Of a stretch of 51,504 nt of DNA, positions 1-8,711 are shown piece by piece. Numbering within the stretch: the first letter of the stretch is position 1; the number at the start of each line of letters is the position of its first letter. The stretch lies in NCBI GenBank assembly GCA_012837615.1, contig DUQX01000096.1:1-51504 (forward strand). Reading direction: 5' to 3'. This DNA is from Bacillota bacterium (GTDB lineage: Bacteria > Bacillota > Dethiobacteria > DTU022 > UBA8154). The position numbers were made by a program, and so were the translations under genes. The notes beneath the pieces were generated by a model. It was not told the DNA's origin and did no database searches. It was given only the letters and a program-made list of their open reading frames with translations.

Positions 1-355
1 ACAGATACAGCTTTTTTGATATTGAAGCAGCATTGATATTTTTTGTGACATGTTATATAGCTCCTACCTCCTCTTAGGAGAGATTATATATTGCCGGGCA
101 GGTTCGCGCCTACCCAGGCTTTTTTTTTGATTTTGCCTTGTATCATCTTTGGGAAGCCACATACCTTCTCTATCGCTCATGATCACTGGGGAGAGAAAAT
201 TTTTCTGTACATTTTAAAAAAACAACCATTAGGATGCAAAAAACCCGGTCAACCCGGGTTTAAAACAGATAGCTTCCAAATCAATTGCCAAATCCGAGAT
301 TATCATGTAAAATCAATAATAATTGACTATAGTGGTGGAAAAGGAGAATAGAGAT
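1..355. other. Non-coding leader region before the DUF1786 gene
   Basis: No credible gene is visible in this stretch. The 86-residue track ORF at 91-351 has no Shine-Dalgarno sequence, has low-complexity content and overlaps the real start of the next gene. Small inverted repeats are present, CTCCTA/TAGGAG at 61-80 and AAACCCGG/CCGGGTTT at 241-261. The segment directly before 356 is AT-rich and probably holds the promoter of the downstream gene, but I cannot fix the -35 and -10 boxes. Confidence 0.5.
241..261 (-). terminator. Possible intrinsic terminator hairpin, minus strand
   Basis: AAACCCGG and CCGGGTTT form an 8-bp stem around a 5-nt loop. A run of A on the left side reads as a U-tract on the minus strand, so a terminator would act on leftward transcription. 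No minus-strand gene ends here inside the window, so it may shield the region left of it from antisense transcription. Function is inferred only. Confidence 0.4.
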
Positions 356-1405
356 ATGGAAAGCACCCAACCCAGGAGAATACTGGCCATTGACATTGGC
401 GGAGGCACACAGGATATCGTGATCTATGAGGAAGGGAAAAGTCCGGAGAATTTTATTCAGCTGGTGCTTCCTTCACCCACTTCTATAGTGGCTGACAGGA
501 TAAAAGAAATAACCTCCGCTCAAAAGGGATTACACCTTTCCGGCACAATTATGGGCGGAGGCAGATGCGTTAGAGCGATTAAAAAACATTTACAAGCAGG
601 ACTTCCGGTAACCGCTGAGGAAGAGGCCGCCAAAACAGTAAAAGACGATCTGGAAAGAGTTAAAAATCTGGGTATTACGATAAAAAATTCCCCTCCGGAA
701 GGTTATGAGGTTGTGGAAACTAAAGACGTAGATTTAGAAACCCTGGGAAAGGTATTGGAGCTTTATCACGTCGATCTTCCGCAAGAGGTGGCTATTGCCG
801 TACAGGATCATGGCGAGGCTCCCCCCGGAATGAGCAACCGCAACTTCCGCTTTGAACACTGGAAAAGTTTTATTCAGGGTGGAGGAATGATTTATAACCT
901 CGCCTATTTAACCCCTCCGGATTATCTGACAAGGATGAAAGCCGTTAAGAAAACAGTTCCCCAGGCTCTTGTTATGGATACTTGCTCGGCTGCAATTTTG
1001 GGGTCTTTTGAAGATGAATTAGTGCAGAGCAAGCTGGAAGAAAGCGTTGTGCTGGTAAACATCGGCAACCAGCACACCTTCGCTGCCTTGGTTAATGGAG
1101 AAAGGATATATGGTATATTCGAACATCATACACGGCTGCTAGATTCCCAAAAACTGTTCGCACTGATCAAAAAGCTGCGCAGGAAAGAGCTTACGCACGA
1201 GGAAATATTTGCAGATGGAGGCCACGGCTGCTATATCGCGCAGGATTCCCCGGAGAGCGATTTTAACTTTGTAGGTGTTACAGGCCCCAGGCGCTCTCTG
1301 GCACAGGGACTCGGCTTTCACATGGTCAATCCGCACGGCAACATGATGGTGGCAGGATGCTTCGGATTAATTGAAGCAACCAAAAGCAGGAGAAAAAATA
1401 TGTAA
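356..1405 (+). CDS. DUF1786 family protein (ASKHA-type fold, function unknown)
   Basis: I recognise this as a DUF1786/COG4012 protein. Members are often labelled pyruvate formate-lyase activating enzyme-like without good support. The N-terminus carries a phosphate-1-like loop, IDIGGGTQD (about residues 12-20), a glycine loop GGGR near 67-70, and a later VNIGNQHT motif resembling the second phosphate loop of actin/hexokinase-type ATPases. That suggests nucleotide binding, but the reaction is unknown. The track start at 323 was moved to the ATG at 356 because AAGGAG lies about 9 nt upstream of it; the protein is then 349 aa. The gene stands alone, 190 bp before the nitrilase gene. Confidence 0.8.
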   Translation: MESTQPRRILAIDIGGGTQDIVIYEEGKSPENFIQLVLPSPTSIVADRIKEITSAQKGLHLSGTIMGGGRCVRAIKKHLQAGLPVTAEEEAAKTVKDDLERVKNLGITIKNSPPEGYEVVETKDVDLETLGKVLELYHVDLPQEVAIAVQDHGEAPPGMSNRNFRFEHWKSFIQGGGMIYNLAYLTPPDYLTRMKAVKKTVPQALVMDTCSAAILGSFEDELVQSKLEESVVLVNIGNQHTFAALVNGERIYGIFEHHTRLLDSQKLFALIKKLRRKELTHEEIFADGGHGCYIAQDSPESDFNFVGVTGPRRSLAQGLGFHMVNPHGNMMVAGCFGLIEATKSRRKNM

Positions 1406-1521
1406 AAATACGAAAAAAATATGCTATTATCACTTATGCTATCACTTAGGCGATCAAAATTTGGTATGAAATAAATTCGGATTATGCAGTATTCAATAAA
1501 GGATTTTCTGAATAAGATTAT

Positions 1522-1547
1522 GGGGAGGCATTTTTTAATACCTCCCT
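1522..1547. promoter_or_regulatory. Hairpin upstream of the nitrilase gene
   Basis: GGGGAGGCATT and AATACCTCCC form a roughly 10-bp stem with a 4-nt T loop and a single mismatch, ending about 48 nt before the chosen ATG. There is no U-tract after it, so it is a weak candidate terminator for the DUF1786 gene. An SD-like GGGGAGG sits inside the stem, but it does not precede a start codon. Confidence 0.35.
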
Positions 1548-1594
1548 GAAGAATAGCAATGGTAGCGGCTGTATTTTTCCAGGGGAAAAGGGTG

Positions 1595-2407
1595 ATGGCG
1601 TTGTCAAAGGTGAAAGTAGCAGCTATCCAAATGGATATTGCTTTGGGAAACCCACCAGTAAACCGGGCTAAAGCCTTTAAACTGGTGGAAGAAGCTGTAA
1701 GGCAGCAGGCCAAAATAATTCTTCTTCCGGAGCTGTGGACCACCGGGTATTGCCTGGAACAGATCCACCTGCTGGCAGAGACAGAGATGGGGCCTTCTAT
1801 TAATGGCTTACGGAAACTTGCTTGCCGGTATGGGGTAACTATCGTCGGCTCCATCGCCGAAAAAAGCCATGAAGGTATCTTTAATACCGCTTATGTGGTA
1901 AACCGGGATGGTTTACTGGGGAGATATAGAAAAATACACCTGGTGCCCTTTATGTACGAAACTGATTATTTTCAAGCAGGAAATGAACTTCCTGTTTTCT
2001 ACAGCAACGGGGTCAAATTTGCTGTTACTATCTGCTACGACCTGCGTTTCCCGGAGCTAGTCGCCCTTCTTGGTTATCAAAAAATTGACCTTTACATGAA
2101 CTCTGCAGAATTTATAACCCCCCGGCTAGAACACTGGCGGACATTGCTTCGGGCCAGAGCCATAGAGAACCAGTTTTTCGTTATGGCCGCTTCACGTGTC
2201 GGCAACGATGATACATATACTTTCTTTGGACACTCCTTGATCATAGATCCTCAAGGAAATATCATGGCCGAAGCAGGTGAAACTGAAGAGATCATTACTA
2301 CAACGTTAGACTTTGCTCTCTTACCGGATGTACGGAAACAGCTACCTCTGCTAAAAAACCGCCGTCCGGAACTTTACGCTAACCTGCGTAAGCAGCTAAA
2401 TATCTAA
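1595..2407 (+). CDS. Carbon-nitrogen hydrolase (nitrilase superfamily amidase)
   Basis: The protein has the full Glu-Lys-Cys triad of the nitrilase superfamily: Glu in LLPELW (about residue 46), Lys in YRKIHLVPF (about 113) and Cys in TICYDLRFPE (about 147). It is 270 aa, the usual size for a single-domain C-N hydrolase that cleaves small amides such as omega-amides or carbamoyl compounds; no transmembrane segments are evident and it should be cytosolic. The order of motifs resembles the omega-amidase/YafV-like branches, but substrate cannot be read from the sequence. The ATG at 1595 is preferred over the track start at 1559 because GGGGAAAAGGG precedes it; TTG at 1601 is also possible. Confidence 0.88.
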   Translation: MALSKVKVAAIQMDIALGNPPVNRAKAFKLVEEAVRQQAKIILLPELWTTGYCLEQIHLLAETEMGPSINGLRKLACRYGVTIVGSIAEKSHEGIFNTAYVVNRDGLLGRYRKIHLVPFMYETDYFQAGNELPVFYSNGVKFAVTICYDLRFPELVALLGYQKIDLYMNSAEFITPRLEHWRTLLRARAIENQFFVMAASRVGNDDTYTFFGHSLIIDPQGNIMAEAGETEEIITTTLDFALLPDVRKQLPLLKNRRPELYANLRKQLNI

Positions 2408-2992
2408 CACCGTGTTGTAACCTCTGCCGCATAACATAATAGAAAGGCAGTAAGGTTAATATTGTTGTTTCCACTACAAAAAAACCATCACCCCTTTAAG
2501 ATCACAACATGTATATTTCTGCTATCTCAAACATAAATTTTTAAAGTAACACTACAGCGAAAAACTACTTGCGTGCTGCACTGCCTAAGCTATGGGGATA
2601 GGGTCCATCGTCTCCTCTGGCAGTTTAGCGCTACGCTCGGATGACAATCGATAGGGACATTTCATCGGGGATATTCTTCTGAATGAGGTATATTCCCCCA
2701 ACCTTGGAGGCATGTCTTATACCTATTAGGAAATCGTATCTTTTTAGAATGATGTTTTTAGCAGCCCTACCTTAGAAGTATGCCCTTATACCTATACCTG
2801 GGGGGTATGTCCCTATACCATGTCACCATACCCATAGAAGAGATGTGTCCCCATGCCTTTAAAGCGGCATCTCCCCATATCTTAAACCTACCTTCATGAC
2901 ACCACGACACCGCTACGAGATACCGCTACGCGACACTGCTAAGCGATGTTTTTCGTCTGCAGTGTAACCAGTTTCAATGCGGGGAAAACAAA
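2408..2992. other. 585-bp non-coding, repeat-rich spacer
   Basis: No ORF with an SD is visible on either strand. From about 2690 to 2880 the DNA holds several degenerate copies of a motif close to GGTATGTCCCTATACC, with copies near 2695, 2708, 2776, 2804, 2841 and 2865. A short exact-period tandem repeat follows at 2906-2944. The rest looks like unselected sequence. The stretch ends at the start region of cwlD, so any cwlD promoter must lie in or beside the repeats. It may be a decayed mobile element or repeat array. Confidence 0.55.
2906..2944. repeat. 13-bp tandem repeat, three copies
   Basis: Three adjacent 13-nt units are visible: GACACCGCTACGA, GATACCGCTACGC and GACACTGCTAAGC. A fourth begins with GATG and a partial copy (GACACCAC) precedes them. 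They end about 48 nt before the cwlD start, so they may lie in the cwlD promoter or 5' leader. Confidence 0.75.
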
Positions 2993-3742
2993 TTGAAAAA
3001 ACGATTAATCATCTTACTGCTACCCCGAAAAACAATAAGAAATAGCATGATATCTTTAGCCCTTATCGTTCTGATACTCTTTTTTACATGGCCTTGCAAT
3101 TATCTTTCCGTTATCCAACCAAAAGCTTTAAACCAGGTTACGGTAATAATTGACCCCGGCCATGGTGGAATTGACGGGGGGGTTAGCCGGGGCGGGCTGC
3201 TGGAAAAAGATATTACCCTGGAAGTAGCAAAAATACTGAAAAAGATGCTGGAAAACAAAGGATGCGACGTTAAAATGACAAGGGAAACCGATACAGATGT
3301 CAGCCATCTCATTCCCGGCGGTCCTGAAACCCGATACCGCAGGGACGTTCATAGCCGTACCAAATTTGTTAACGAAAGTAACGGGGATTTATATGTAAGT
3401 ATCCATGTTGATTCTTGTGATGATCCCAGTATCAGGGGTGCGATAGTTTTTCATAGTAAAAATAACGAGGAAAGCCTGAACTTGGCAACAATAATCCAAA
3501 GCCATTTAAATAAGGTAACCGTAATAAATCCCCAAGCGGGAGAATATTTTCATCAAGAGGTTAAGGAAGGAGACTTCCATATTTTAAATAATGCCGTTAT
3601 TCCCGGAGTCCTGGCGGAAGTGGGATTTATCACCAACGCCAACGACAGAAAACTACTGGCAACCCACAGTTATAGAAAGAAACTGGCGGAAGCGATTTGT
3701 AATGGAATTGTTGACTTCCTTTGCAATATACCCGCCCATTAA
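2993..3742 (+). CDS. cwlD: N-acetylmuramoyl-L-alanine amidase CwlD (spore cortex)
   Basis: This is an Amidase_3-family enzyme of CwlD type. CwlD removes the peptide from muramic acid during sporulation, the step that leads to muramic delta-lactam in cortex peptidoglycan. One hydrophobic segment (about residues 17-35) serves as signal anchor. The zinc site and catalytic residues are visible: His in IDPGHGG (57), Glu in LLEKDIT (71), His in SIHVDS (138) and Glu in LAEVGF (209). At 249 aa with a single catalytic domain it fits CwlD rather than modular amidases. The start is TTG at 2993 with a weak GCGGGG upstream. It stands alone on the plus strand next to a convergent endopeptidase gene. Confidence 0.88.
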   Translation: MKKRLIILLLPRKTIRNSMISLALIVLILFFTWPCNYLSVIQPKALNQVTVIIDPGHGGIDGGVSRGGLLEKDITLEVAKILKKMLENKGCDVKMTRETDTDVSHLIPGGPETRYRRDVHSRTKFVNESNGDLYVSIHVDSCDDPSIRGAIVFHSKNNEESLNLATIIQSHLNKVTVINPQAGEYFHQEVKEGDFHILNNAVIPGVLAEVGFITNANDRKLLATHSYRKKLAEAICNGIVDFLCNIPAH

Positions 3743-3876
3743 TGCAATAGTGTCCAAACCAAATCGGCGTTGTTTTAATTCTCAATATTATCCTGAAAAC
3801 CTGCCTGCCCAATAATGCAACCGGCTTCGTGAAAGATTATAAAGAACCGCCCTGCTACACCCTTGTCCCGCCCCTT

Positions 3877-4698
3877 TCACACAGTCAGAATTCGTTTTAT
3901 CCCTGATATTTTAAAACGCCAGTTATTTTCCGAAAGGCTATACCTGACAACAGCATTTTGCTTGCTGGAAGCGTTAATAAAAACTTGATCAGCCTCATAA
4001 ATTCCCACATGTGTTGGCTTTTCCACAACATCCTCATAAAAATAAATTAGATCCCCGGCGCGAATCTCTTCAAGTTTTACCGGAAAACCATCATACTTAT
4101 ATTGTAAATCTGTATCCCGGTGCAGGCAAAACCCATGTAAGGCATAGACTGTATAAACAAAACCGGAACAATCAGCCCCATCGGGGGTGATCCCCCCCCA
4201 CAGATAGGGAGTGCCTAAAAAAGATCTGGCTACATTAAGTATTTGCTCCCCTGTTATCCTATCTCTGGCAGCGAGGGTTTTTTCCCAGGAGGAGGTTTCC
4301 CCGGCTTGAATCCAGGCTGTCTCTCCCCCCGGAAGCCAGGTCTCATACCAGTTTTTTTGCTCTTGGATTACCCATAAGCGGGTATTGACAACCAGGTTCA
4401 TGATCTTTTTACCGCTTTTTGCAGGAAAATTTTTTAGCTCGGCTCTATGTTTCCGGACAATAATTTTCCCCAAAAAATCTTCCGGAGGTTCTCCCAAAAA
4501 TACCGCCTCTTTTTTTACCCATCCCGAATAAGCTTGCTGAATGGGTATTTGAATTTGATACCAGCAACCTTTTTCCTTCAAAATAACTACCTCTGTAGCA
4601 AAAACTGCCTGGGTTACAACTTCGGATCCAGGCACACAATAATAATAAACGTCAGTCAGGGGCACCTTAATTATGCCTTTCATTGTTACTCCCCCCAT
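3877..4698 (-). CDS. NlpC/P60 cell-wall endopeptidase with SH3-like N-terminus
   Basis: Two SH3b-like repeats (about residues 10-65 and 80-135) precede a C-terminal NlpC/P60 domain, the layout of YkfC-type gamma-D-glutamyl-L-diamino-acid endopeptidases. The catalytic Cys is in GADCSGF (177) and the His in PTHVGIYE (230); the third position is Asn in FINASS (242), an accepted variant for His. No clear signal peptide is present, so it may be cytosolic and recycle muropeptides, as proposed for YkfC. Two starts are plausible: ATG 4698 (SD AAGGGAG) and ATG 4683 (SD GGGGGGAG, 5 nt away). It lies 97 bp downstream of gatD and may be co-transcribed with murT-gatD. Confidence 0.85.
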   Translation of the reverse strand: MGGVTMKGIIKVPLTDVYYYCVPGSEVVTQAVFATEVVILKEKGCWYQIQIPIQQAYSGWVKKEAVFLGEPPEDFLGKIIVRKHRAELKNFPAKSGKKIMNLVVNTRLWVIQEQKNWYETWLPGGETAWIQAGETSSWEKTLAARDRITGEQILNVARSFLGTPYLWGGITPDGADCSGFVYTVYALHGFCLHRDTDLQYKYDGFPVKLEEIRAGDLIYFYEDVVEKPTHVGIYEADQVFINASSKQNAVVRYSLSENNWRFKISGIKRILTV

Positions 4699-4795
4699 TA
4701 TTGCTCTCCCTTCTTGGTTACTGTCTCTTCTTGATTCCCTCCCTTCTTGGCTGAAGCTGTACTCTCTATTAAGTTAAGTTAAAGTTAAAGACTTG

Positions 4796-5542
4796 TTAGC
4801 ATCTTACCGCCATCCTCTTTAATACTTTTTGATAAGCCATTTTTTCAAATTTACTGTTAAGTAGTTTTAACCTGGTCCCAGGGTATTTGTTATTGACAGC
4901 CTTTTCTAGAATATAATCGGCAAGCCACGGGTGTTTAGGAAGAAGAGGGCCATGCAGGTATGTCCCCAAAACGTTTTTATAGATTGCTCCCTCTTTTCCG
5001 TCCTGCCCATTATTCCCATAACCCTTTAATACTTTGCCAAAGGGTAGTGCCCTTGCTCCCAAAAAAGTATTTCCTGCATGGTTCTCAAAACCAACAATAG
5101 TTTTATTCATATTCCCAAGGCGGACCCTGAGAGCTATATGGCCGACCGCTCTCCTTTTGCTTGCAATCGTCCAGATATCAAGCAGGCCAATCCCCGGTAT
5201 TCTATCTCCTTCAGCCGTAAGGTAATATTTCCCTAAAAGCTGAAAGCCACTGCAAATGGCCAAAATAGGGATTTTATTTTCGGCGCAGTAATGAATCTCC
5301 GGACTTTTTTGCTGCAGATCTTTGCAGATAGCCATTCTTTCTTCTAAACCCTGGCCGCCTCCAATCACGATACAATCGGCGCCAGTTATTCTTCGATTAT
5401 CCCCGGCGGAAACATCCATAACCTCTACTGAAAACCCTCTCCATCTGGCCCGCATTACCAGGGCTATCATATTCCCCCTGTCCCCATAGGAGTTCATTAA
5501 ATCGGGATATAAATGCGCAAAACGCAGCTTCAATCCTTGCAA
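4796..5542 (-). CDS. gatD: Lipid II isoglutaminyl synthase, glutaminase subunit GatD
   Basis: This is a type-1 glutamine amidotransferase of the CobB/CobQ-like group. The nucleophile Cys sits in AICSGFQLLG (97) and the His in TYLHGPLLPKHP (197), as in GatD. GatD releases ammonia from glutamine and passes it to MurT, which amidates the alpha-carboxyl of D-Glu in lipid II. At 248 aa it is the normal length. It starts 3 bp after the murT stop, so the pair is surely one transcript. CobQ-type cobyric acid synthase is the main alternative, but the adjacent MurT rules it out in practice. Confidence 0.92.
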   Translation of the reverse strand: MQGLKLRFAHLYPDLMNSYGDRGNMIALVMRARWRGFSVEVMDVSAGDNRRITGADCIVIGGGQGLEERMAICKDLQQKSPEIHYCAENKIPILAICSGFQLLGKYYLTAEGDRIPGIGLLDIWTIASKRRAVGHIALRVRLGNMNKTIVGFENHAGNTFLGARALPFGKVLKGYGNNGQDGKEGAIYKNVLGTYLHGPLLPKHPWLADYILEKAVNNKYPGTRLKLLNSKFEKMAYQKVLKRMAVRC

Positions 5543-5545
5543 GCC

Positions 5546-6943
5546 TTATTCCTCCCAAAACTTTTTCCCATAACCCATCTTATTTATTATTTTCCTTAAT
5601 TCCAGCATCGCTGTATACGTAAGCAGTATCGGCAATTTACCTCCATCCGGCGTGTTGCTCAAACTCTCCCTAAAAATAATATTCAGATCATCCTCGTATT
5701 TGATTTTCCTGGTATCAATGCCGGCATATTTCAATCTTAGCGACATCTCTTCTCCTCTGGTTCCGGAACAAAATATATTTTTAATTTTATTATCTGGATG
5801 GGCCAGCATCTCAAAATCCACATCCCAAAGCCAGGAAACATCTGTACCATCGGCATATTTGTCATTGACAGCCAGCATCAGCGTTATTTCGCCATCCTCT
5901 TCAACAATGGTCCGTAAGACTTCGTTGGCGCCCACGGGATTTTTAATTAAAGCAAGCTCAACCATCTTATTTTCGATAGCAAATGTCTCCATGCGACCAA
6001 AACAAGCTGTAAATTGTCGCAGGCTTGCTTTGATCACCTCTTCTCTTACACCCAAAATCAGAGCGCAGGAGATAGCTGCAAGAGCATTATAAATGTTGTA
6101 AAACCCCCTTGCTTTTAATGAAAATTGAAAAACGCCGGTAGGCGTTTTAATGGCAACCGCCGCGCTTTGAGCAGGTTTTTTAAAATGGGAAACGATGGAA
6201 TACTGTGGCGAAGGACGCCTTATTCCGCAACCCGGACATCGATAAATACCCAGGTGAGCATAATGAATATGCGCATAATCATACTTTTTTCCGCAACGAT
6301 AGCATGTTTTAATATCTGTTTGATCCGCAGTTATTGATGCTCCCTTTAATCTGTCTATACCATAATAAATTGTCCGAACATTTTTTTTAATGCTTGACAC
6401 CAAAGGGTCATCAGCATTTAACAGAAGAAAGCCATCCCCATCAATCTTATTAAGCCCCTGTGCTATTATTTTTAAGATATGTTTCAGTTCTCCGAAACGG
6501 TCTAGCTGATCTGGAAATAAGTTAGTAACTATGGCTGCTTTTACCCTTAGGCGGGAGGCAACAGCCGGCATGGAGGCTTCATCTACCTCAATAACACCCA
6601 GATCGGCATTTATTTTTCCTGACCACGTACTTTCTGCAATAAAAGAGGTTGTAACGCCGGAAATAAGGTTGGCCCCGCTGCGGTTATGGATTATTTTTTT
6701 TCCGGCCTGAGATAAAATTTTCGCCAGCAAGTACGCCGTTGTCGTTTTACCATTTGTACCGGTTATAAGAATACACCCTTCTTTAAGCTGAGAAGCCAGT
6801 ATAGAGAGAATGTCAGGAGACAAGCTGGCAGCAAGTCTGCCAGGTAAAGTGGAGCCCCCAAAGTTAGAATACCTGCTAAAATTTATACACATCTTCCCCA
6901 GGCCAAGGCTGGGCAGCACTTTTAGACGGTTACCCGGAAACAA
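5546..6943 (-). CDS. murT: Lipid II isoglutaminyl synthase, Mur-ligase subunit MurT
   Basis: A Mur ligase-like protein with the ATP loop ITGTNGKTTT (about residues 60-69) and an inserted four-cysteine zinc ribbon, CYRCG at 214-217 and CPGCG at 236-239, which is the hallmark of MurT against MurC-F. A C-terminal DUF1727-like part follows. It supplies the ATP-dependent step of D-glutamate amidation in lipid II together with GatD. The TTG start at 6943 has GGGGGGA 6 nt upstream, and the N-terminal helix before STLPG matches the family in length. It is 465 aa, slightly long for the family but without any break. Confidence 0.92.
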   Translation of the reverse strand: MFPGNRLKVLPSLGLGKMCINFSRYSNFGGSTLPGRLAASLSPDILSILASQLKEGCILITGTNGKTTTAYLLAKILSQAGKKIIHNRSGANLISGVTTSFIAESTWSGKINADLGVIEVDEASMPAVASRLRVKAAIVTNLFPDQLDRFGELKHILKIIAQGLNKIDGDGFLLLNADDPLVSSIKKNVRTIYYGIDRLKGASITADQTDIKTCYRCGKKYDYAHIHYAHLGIYRCPGCGIRRPSPQYSIVSHFKKPAQSAAVAIKTPTGVFQFSLKARGFYNIYNALAAISCALILGVREEVIKASLRQFTACFGRMETFAIENKMVELALIKNPVGANEVLRTIVEEDGEITLMLAVNDKYADGTDVSWLWDVDFEMLAHPDNKIKNIFCSGTRGEEMSLRLKYAGIDTRKIKYEDDLNIIFRESLSNTPDGGKLPILLTYTAMLELRKIINKMGYGKKFWEE

Positions 6944-7045
6944 AATTATCCCCCCGTTTTTACTTTATAATATGGTTTGGGAGGATGAAAAGTGAGAGCG
7001 CCTTATTTGCCATACTGCTTGCCACCTTTTTCCGGTATTAAGGGG

Positions 7046-7073
7046 AGGGGCAAGCGACAATGCTTTGTCCCCT
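7046..7073. repeat. Imperfect GGGG-CAAGC / GCTTTG-CCCC hairpin
   Basis: AGGGGCAAGC and GCTTTGTCCCCT pair with two bulged T residues. It lies between spoIIP and murT and resembles the other GGGGACA-type palindromes in this window (10035, 10966 and 35782). No U-tract follows on either strand, so it is not a standard terminator. Confidence 0.45.
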
Positions 7074-7102
7074 TACTAAATAATCTTACTGAATAATAAA
7101 GA

Positions 7103-8542
7103 TCATTTTAACCCTTTTAACCTCTCCTGTGCTCTAAGAAAAAGAACCCGAACAAACTGCCCAATTATTATTAGATATACAAAACAAGAACGCAATCCCG
7201 CAATAATTCTTTTACCCATTAAAACAATATTATGATAACCTTCTTTCCAGACAATTCCCCCCCGCCCCAGGTGAAGTTCTAACTGTTTTTTAAACCGTTC
7301 CCAGGCCCCGGGGTTGTTGAGGAAATAGAAACCTGCCAGCGCTGTTGCCACTAATAAAATAATTACAGCTGCAGTTCCCCCCACACTGCCCCCAAGGGCA
7401 CCTGGCTTATCAGCCCTGGGGAATGCTTCATTCTCACCCTCCACGGGAATACCATAAAAATACTTTGCCACTACATCGGCAAAAAGAGTTATACCTTTTT
7501 CAGCGGCGTCCCGGCTATTTAGGTGAGCTCCTACCTCCAACAAGAGATTAAGCGGCGTTAAATCCTGATTATAATCGCCCCACCCCATAAAAACACCTTT
7601 TATTAGGCCGGGATAGATGTCGTCAGCCAGGCCCTTCATATCATAGGCAAAACGTCTTGTAACCTCCAAAGAGGGGCTCTCCCGACCTACTACAAACTGG
7701 ATTTTTGTTACCCATTCCTTTCCGATCTTAACCGCATAAACATCCATAGGAGCTGCATCACGGTGTATATCAAAAATGGCATCCGGGTTTCGACGTAAAA
7801 GATTCAAGACAGTATTCCGGGAACGGCGATAAGCGCCCTCATCATGAGGCAAGTGCATATTATCGGAATGTATAGCATTAATATTTTTTTCTTCCAGGGC
7901 CCGCTGCAGCGCCGCTCCAACCTGATGGATCCCTCCATGCCCGTACACGCTTTCGGTGCCGTCGGTGGGCACATAAGACTCGTCGTTATGCGTATGATAT
8001 ATGGCAATAAGCTTTTTCTTTGGCGGTTTTTTGTTTATTCCTTTCTTCAGGGGTGAATTAAGGGCTTGTAAAATTGGGTTTGGGGAATATTTTTCCTGAT
8101 CTAATAAGCTGGAAGCGGAACCATGCAAGTCAGGTCTTTTTATTTTCTCTGTCCGCAGATACCTGGCTATAGCCGTATAATCCCTAACGTGGCAGACTTC
8201 ATAAAGGCGGTTTTTTTCATCAAGGTAAAGATCTCCGGGCCTGATACGTCGCCCTGTTTTGGTAATAAGCTCGCCTTCTTCATCCACAAGGCAAAAGTAT
8301 TTCCCCCTGGCAATTTCTTCGCTTTCAAGTTCATCAAAATATTTAACTAATAACTGCTCCGTACCGCTTTCTCTTTCCTTAGTGCTGCCACTTTCGAGTA
8401 CAGAATCCAGCGTTTTTTCTTTCGTTAGCACATATACAGCTGAATTTTCTTCTAAAATATCCGCTTTTCCAACTCCAGCAAGGCAAAGAATAATTAAAAA
8501 GATAAAAAGAAGAAACAGGCGTTTAGGCAACTTAGTGCACAT
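7103..8542 (-). CDS. spoIIP: Stage II sporulation protein P (SpoIIP) peptidoglycan hydrolase
   Basis: The diagnostic SpoIIP motifs are present: YHTHNDESY (about residues 182-190), DIHRDA (258-263) and LLLEVG (333-338), supplying the zinc and catalytic residues of an amidase/endopeptidase. SpoIIP works with SpoIID and SpoIIM to thin septal peptidoglycan and drive engulfment. An N-terminal hydrophobic segment (9-27) gives export. The C-terminal part is odd: a glycine-rich linker and a membrane segment (about 387-408) follow the enzyme domain, then about 70 more residues with another hydrophobic stretch. Typical SpoIIP has only the N-terminal anchor. AAAGGTGG precedes the start. No spoIID or gpr is adjacent here. 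Confidence 0.85.
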   Translation of the reverse strand: MCTKLPKRLFLLFIFLIILCLAGVGKADILEENSAVYVLTKEKTLDSVLESGSTKERESGTEQLLVKYFDELESEEIARGKYFCLVDEEGELITKTGRRIRPGDLYLDEKNRLYEVCHVRDYTAIARYLRTEKIKRPDLHGSASSLLDQEKYSPNPILQALNSPLKKGINKKPPKKKLIAIYHTHNDESYVPTDGTESVYGHGGIHQVGAALQRALEEKNINAIHSDNMHLPHDEGAYRRSRNTVLNLLRRNPDAIFDIHRDAAPMDVYAVKIGKEWVTKIQFVVGRESPSLEVTRRFAYDMKGLADDIYPGLIKGVFMGWGDYNQDLTPLNLLLEVGAHLNSRDAAEKGITLFADVVAKYFYGIPVEGENEAFPRADKPGALGGSVGGTAAVIILLVATALAGFYFLNNPGAWERFKKQLELHLGRGGIVWKEGYHNIVLMGKRIIAGLRSCFVYLIIIGQFVRVLFLRAQERLKGLK

Positions 8543-8592
8543 ACAAATTATGCCACCTTTTGTATAATACTAGCCTCTGGGGGCAGGATACC

Positions 8593-8612
8593 GGCCCCCG
8601 CAGGCAGGGGCC
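8593..8612. repeat. GGCCCC/GGGGCC hairpin
   Basis: A 6-bp GC-only stem (GGCCCC at 8593, GGGGCC at 8607) with an 8-nt loop lies between the DUF1614 gene and spoIIP. No U-tract follows on the minus strand, so termination would be inefficient. It may attenuate read-through into spoIIP; this is inference. Confidence 0.4.
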
Positions 8613-8711
8613 ACGAACAAAAACCCTGCGGGAAGGCCGCCAAAGACCCAGGCTGAAACATAAAATTTTAGAGTAAACCTGAAACTCAGCCATTTGTAGG
8701 CGCTTTGCTTT

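Noticed and set aside
91-351. Track ORF of 86 aa on the plus strand
   Set aside because: No SD, low-complexity content, and it overlaps the SD region of the DUF1786 gene. Treated as non-coding.
1318-1854. 178-aa minus-strand ORF across the DUF1786/nitrilase junction
   Set aside because: Antisense to both real genes with no SD; a shadow of conserved coding sequence.
2906-2944. Possible CRISPR-like array
   Set aside because: The 13-nt units are adjacent without spacers, and no cas gene is in the window; it is a simple tandem repeat.
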